A DNA stretch of 64,000 nt. It comes from Acanthornis magna (lineage: Eukaryota; Chordata; Aves; Passeriformes; Acanthizidae). Under the pieces are notes generated by a model. The model had not been told where the DNA came from and made no database searches. It saw only the letters and a program-made list of their open reading frames with translations. The stretch lies in the NCBI GenBank assembly GCA_036785705.1, contig JAWUZG010000001.1, positions 3,410,001-3,474,000 of the forward strand, read 5' to 3'. Each line of letters opens with the position of its first letter. Positions within the stretch are counted from its first letter, which is position 1. Both the position numbers and the translations under genes were made by a program. Positions 60,376 to 64,000 of the stretch are shown here, piece after piece.

Positions 60376-61018
60376 CTCACCTCAGAGCAAGGCCAGTGCG
60401 CCATTCTGGGGTAAGGCCTCACCTCAGAGCAAGGCCAACCATGCCATTCTGGAATAAAACCTCACCTCAGAGCAAGGCCAGCCACGCCATTCTGGAGTGA
60501 AATCTCACCTCAGAGTATGGCCTACCACGCCATTTTGGAGTGATGCCTCACCTCAAAGCAAGGCCAGCCATGCCATTCTGGAATGAATCCTCACCTCAGA
60601 GCAAGGCCAGTGTGCAATTCTGGATAAAGCCTCACCTCAGAGCAAGGCCAGGGTGCCATTCTAGAATAAAGCCTCACCTCAGAGCAAGGCCAGCTTGCCG
60701 TTCTGGAGTGAAATCTCACCTCAGAGCATGGCCAACCACGCCATTTTGGAGTGATGCCTCACCTCAGAGCAAGGCCAGCCATGCCATTCTGGAGTAAATC
60801 CTCACGTCAGAGCAAGGCCAGCCACGCCATTCTGGAGTAAATCCTCACGTCAGAGCAAGGCCAGCCACGCCATTCTGGAGTAAAGCCTCACCTCAGAGCA
60901 AGGCCAGCCACGCCATTCTGGAGTAAAGCCTCACCTCAGAGCAAGGCCAGCCACGCCATTCTGGAGTAAAGCCTCACCTCAGAGCAAGGCCAACCATGCC
61001 ATTCTGGAGTAAAGCCTC
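60376..61018. repeat. 43-bp minisatellite, about 15 copies
   Basis: The unit begins ctcacctcagagcaaggcca and continues gccacgccattctggagtaa agc. Unit starts (the a of acctcag) fall at 60378, 60421, 60464, 60507, 60550, 60593, 60634, 60676, 60718, 60761, 60804, 60847, 60890, 60933 and 60976. The period is 43 bp except for three units of 41 or 42. The right-hand units are almost identical, while the left ones are diverged. Because 43 is not a multiple of three, the array breaks reading frames and is not coding. Confidence 0.95.
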
Positions 61019-64000
61019 GCACTTGGCGCTGCTGCTTCTCTGTGGCTTCTCCTGCAGCATCGAGCCTGTTTGAAAGTTCTCTGGTGTGTCAGACCAGCTT
61101 TTCACCTCTACCATTCCTGTTGCAGCTCCTGAAGCATGTTTGGGAACTAACAACCTAGCAATTTAATATTAGCCAATAACTTCACAATTCCCAAAAGCTA
61201 ACTGGGAGAAGCAGATATTCCCTTCTGGCTGTTTCTAAGTCTGAAAACAAGTTCTTACAATTTCGTCTTAGGCTTTTTCATGCTCCAATGCCTTGTACCT
61301 CTGTGCCCTCCTTCCCGCCTTCCCTCATTTCCTTCCACAGAACCACTTCCTTGCTACAAATGTGAGCTTTATTACATTGCATTCACAGCTCATTAGGGCT
61401 TGCCAATTCATCTACGGGAGTACAAAAGCCAATATTTCTTGTGAAAAAACATTAAAGCCGGAATGGTGAAGAAGAAAGACACCCACAGACCTGCTCGCAA
61501 GCTTTGTGTCGGGCTGCAGCACAGAAGTCTGTCTCAATTGAAAGGACTCCTTCATTTGGCACAGCTTTGCACCAGCAAATATGTAGGGCTGGATCCTGTA
61601 GGGCTGGCAGCACATCCCCACCTTGGGGACAAATCTCAGCACAGCTCTCACAGCAGAAAGGCCCCATGATCAGGCTGTGAAAATGGAGATTTGGGGGTTT
61701 AGTTCACAAATTTCCTCTCAGGTTTTATAGGAGTATGAAAGCTTTCAGATGGGTATGCTTTCTCTGTCTTCATGATATAAATTAATATAAATATAATTAT
61801 GATGTGCCATTGCACCAGCTGTACTGCTATTCTCTCTGAATAAGGACTAAACCATTAAAGCAGCCACAGGTTTTAGGTACCCAGAATCCAATGATTTTTT
61901 TAATAAATGCTCTTGGTTGTGTCATTTTTAATAGAACAGCTATTCTGCTTCACTCCTGCTGGAGTCTGCATCAGGTACAGCCCTTGAGCTATGAAAGCAT
62001 CATCATTCCTTGGATATGTTCTAAAACATCAGGAAAACTTGATGAGATCTATAAAGAAATACTGTTCCTTGTCAGGCAAAACCCCAGCACAGTTTCCTGG
62101 GGCTTCAAGCACGATAATTCCAGAGTTCTGGGTATATGGCAGTAGCAGAAAGACTTTTCCTGTAGTGTTAATGAGTGCATGGGGTAGCACTTGCAGCCCT
62201 GCCTCTGTTGGGGTGCAGATCAGGGGGGATGTCATTTTATTGTCCCTGCTGTGAGAGCTGGGCACTCAGGATAAAGGCAAACAATAGTTTTTGGACTTTT
62301 CAGTCAGGAGTGTGGGAAACGAGTCATTAATTCACATTTTCAGTTGTGCCGAGAAAGAGGAAAAACTAATGTTTTCTTATGATTGGAAGAATAAATTGTT
62401 ATTTTATGCATTAGGAAAGAGTTGCCAACAGGGCTTTAGACTTTCTCCCAAACCAGTATCATTGCCCTTCAGATACCAAAGTGGAAACAAATGTGCTTCT
62501 TAGCACGTATCTTCTCTCATTCAAGAAACCCCTAAAGAACCATGTTCTCTGCTGATAGAAATCAGCACAGCTCCAAAGTTATATCCTCTGAGATGCTGAC
62601 CACAGCCTTACAAGCAGAAGCGATTCTAGGAGTAGCACCATGGCTTTTTTAACACCAGCTGAAGGCCAGTGGAGAGCGGGGAAGGTGCAGGAAATGATTT
62701 GGGGAAGCAGCTCACGTTTATCTCCGTGCCACCTGGGGCAGCTCTCCATGCAAACCAGGGCTTTTGCATAAAAAATAAACCTTAGGTCCTCCTGCTGATC
62801 TACCAAGCACTCAGAAGCAACCAAAGCCAAACCTGTGCTGCATTCAAACAACCTGCTTAGGATCCATCCTTCCCCAGCCCCGTGACAGAGCTCTGCCCCA
62901 AGCACCTGGCTGGCTCTGGCATCATCTCCTCCATGGATGCTGGTGCCTGGCTGGTGGTGTTTGGTGCCAGGGCAGGGTCAGGGGCATGCTGGGACCATAG
63001 CTGTTGGCTCATGCTTTCAATTTATCTATGTAAACTTGGGGAAAAAACCAAAAATCCGTTTTTATTTTATATGTGCAATGCCACCTGCCTGGTAGAAAAA
63101 AAGCCCTTGGTCCCTGAATTTCCTCCTCCTATTATGTGATGATCAAAAAGGTAATGTTTTTACCCCAAGACATTTCCAGGGGACAACAGGAGCGTGCAGC
63201 CAGTTCATATAAAGTAATCCTGGTTGGAGAGGTCTGCTTCATCTCAGTTGCAAAATTAGGATGATGTTTGTTGTAGCTTTTGCAGCAAAGGAGGCCTGGA
63301 GGCAGAATTCTGAGGAAACTGCTGAATGAGGAATGTTTATGGGAGCATCACTCCCGCAGGGAGGGCAGGGTGAAGCAAAGCAAGTCCTTGATTTCTCAGT
63401 TCAGCACAGGGCACATCAGAGGCACAAACAGGCTGTGTGAGAGCCTTTTGCTGTAGTTAATGTTAGTTTAGCATCAATAAGTAGCAGGGTGGCAGAGCAC
63501 CCCTAGCAAGGTCCCACTGCCGAGCCATTAAGCAGCGAAGATGCTTCTTTGGCTGTAAATTCATTTTACCAAGGCTGGAAATAGCCCAACCAAAGAAACT
63601 TATAATGATGAATAAGTGCATTGCTAGAAAAGGGGGAAAATGGGTAGAAAAAGCCCCTAAATACAGAGTGCTTTCTGCTCCTGACATGCTAAGCAGCAGG
63701 ACTGGGAAGGTGTGAAAGCCCTTTGGGTGCCCACACAGCCCCACTTCACCAGGACTGAGCAGCCAAGGATGGAAGAAATTCTGAATTCTATCCTAAGAAT
63801 TGTATTTTCTTATTAAATTTTAATTTCCAAATGTCCCTTGTTCCTGTACAGTAGCTAAAAGGTGGTACCAATTATGAATATCTCTATAATTTCTCTTTAT
63901 TTAGGTCCTTGCACTTCTACAGTTTCCAACACGCCCAACTGGGAATAGCTGTATTTTGAATTCCCCACTGGAATTTCACCAGGATCATGCTGAGCTGGCT
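61019..64000. other. Intergenic to window end
   Basis: No exon, repeat or RNA gene recognised. In particular no CAMK1D first exon (a kinase N-terminus in a CpG island) appears before the window ends. Confidence 0.5.

Noticed and set aside
60144..60797. Apparent repetitive protein (MPFWN.. SPQSKAS.. repeats)
   Set aside because: Product of translating the 43-bp minisatellite; the period is not a multiple of three, so frames shift from unit to unit.
60376..61018. CRISPR-like array of regular repeats
   Set aside because: Units are directly tandem with no spacers, and the genome is a vertebrate.
61019..64000. First exon of CAMK1D
   Set aside because: Searched by eye for the kinase N-terminus and a CpG island and found neither. 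The gene probably starts beyond the window.

Overview
This window is vertebrate nuclear DNA, almost certainly from a bird. It holds spliced genes with GT-AG introns, a CpG-island promoter, and many fragments of CR1 non-LTR retrotransposons, the dominant avian repeat. Three genes are recognisable: the 3' half of SEC61A2 (+), all coding exons of NUDT5 (-) and all coding exons of CDC123 (+). This gene order is the same as in the human 10p13 block SEC61A2-NUDT5-CDC123-CAMK1D. I saw no exon of CAMK1D, so the right-hand part is probably the CDC123-CAMK1D intergenic interval.

Layout. 1-3250: last five coding exons and 3'UTR of SEC61A2, the alpha subunit of the ER translocon. 3251-4650: intergenic, with one antisense CR1. 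4650-16480: NUDT5 on the minus strand, convergent with SEC61A2 and divergent from CDC123. Its nine coding exons give a 220-residue ADP-sugar pyrophosphatase with an intact Nudix box, and one exon is only 9 nt long. 16370-16790: a CpG island with GC boxes, probably a shared bidirectional promoter for NUDT5 and CDC123, bounded on both sides by CR1 insertions. 16615-47286: thirteen coding exons of CDC123, a 335-residue ATP-grasp chaperone for eIF2 assembly, with 3'UTR to about 47.8 kb. 47.8-64 kb: no confident gene. This part has two long antisense CR1 copies, a G12/A16 purine tract, an unexplained 295-codon open frame and a 15-copy, 43-bp minisatellite.

The three genes do not form a pathway: they serve protein entry into the ER, ADP-ribose turnover and translation-initiation factor assembly. 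The best leads are the NUDT5 9-nt microexon, a strong-context uORF ending 11 nt before the CDC123 start codon, a 25-nt cryptic exon in CDC123 intron 6 whose inclusion would end translation early, 33-bp direct repeats flanking a CR1 at the shared promoter, a perfect 12-bp inverted repeat in CDC123 intron 6, and the higher-order structure of the minisatellite. All exon calls come from reading splice sites and translations by eye and from remembered family sequences. No alignment or database search was run.
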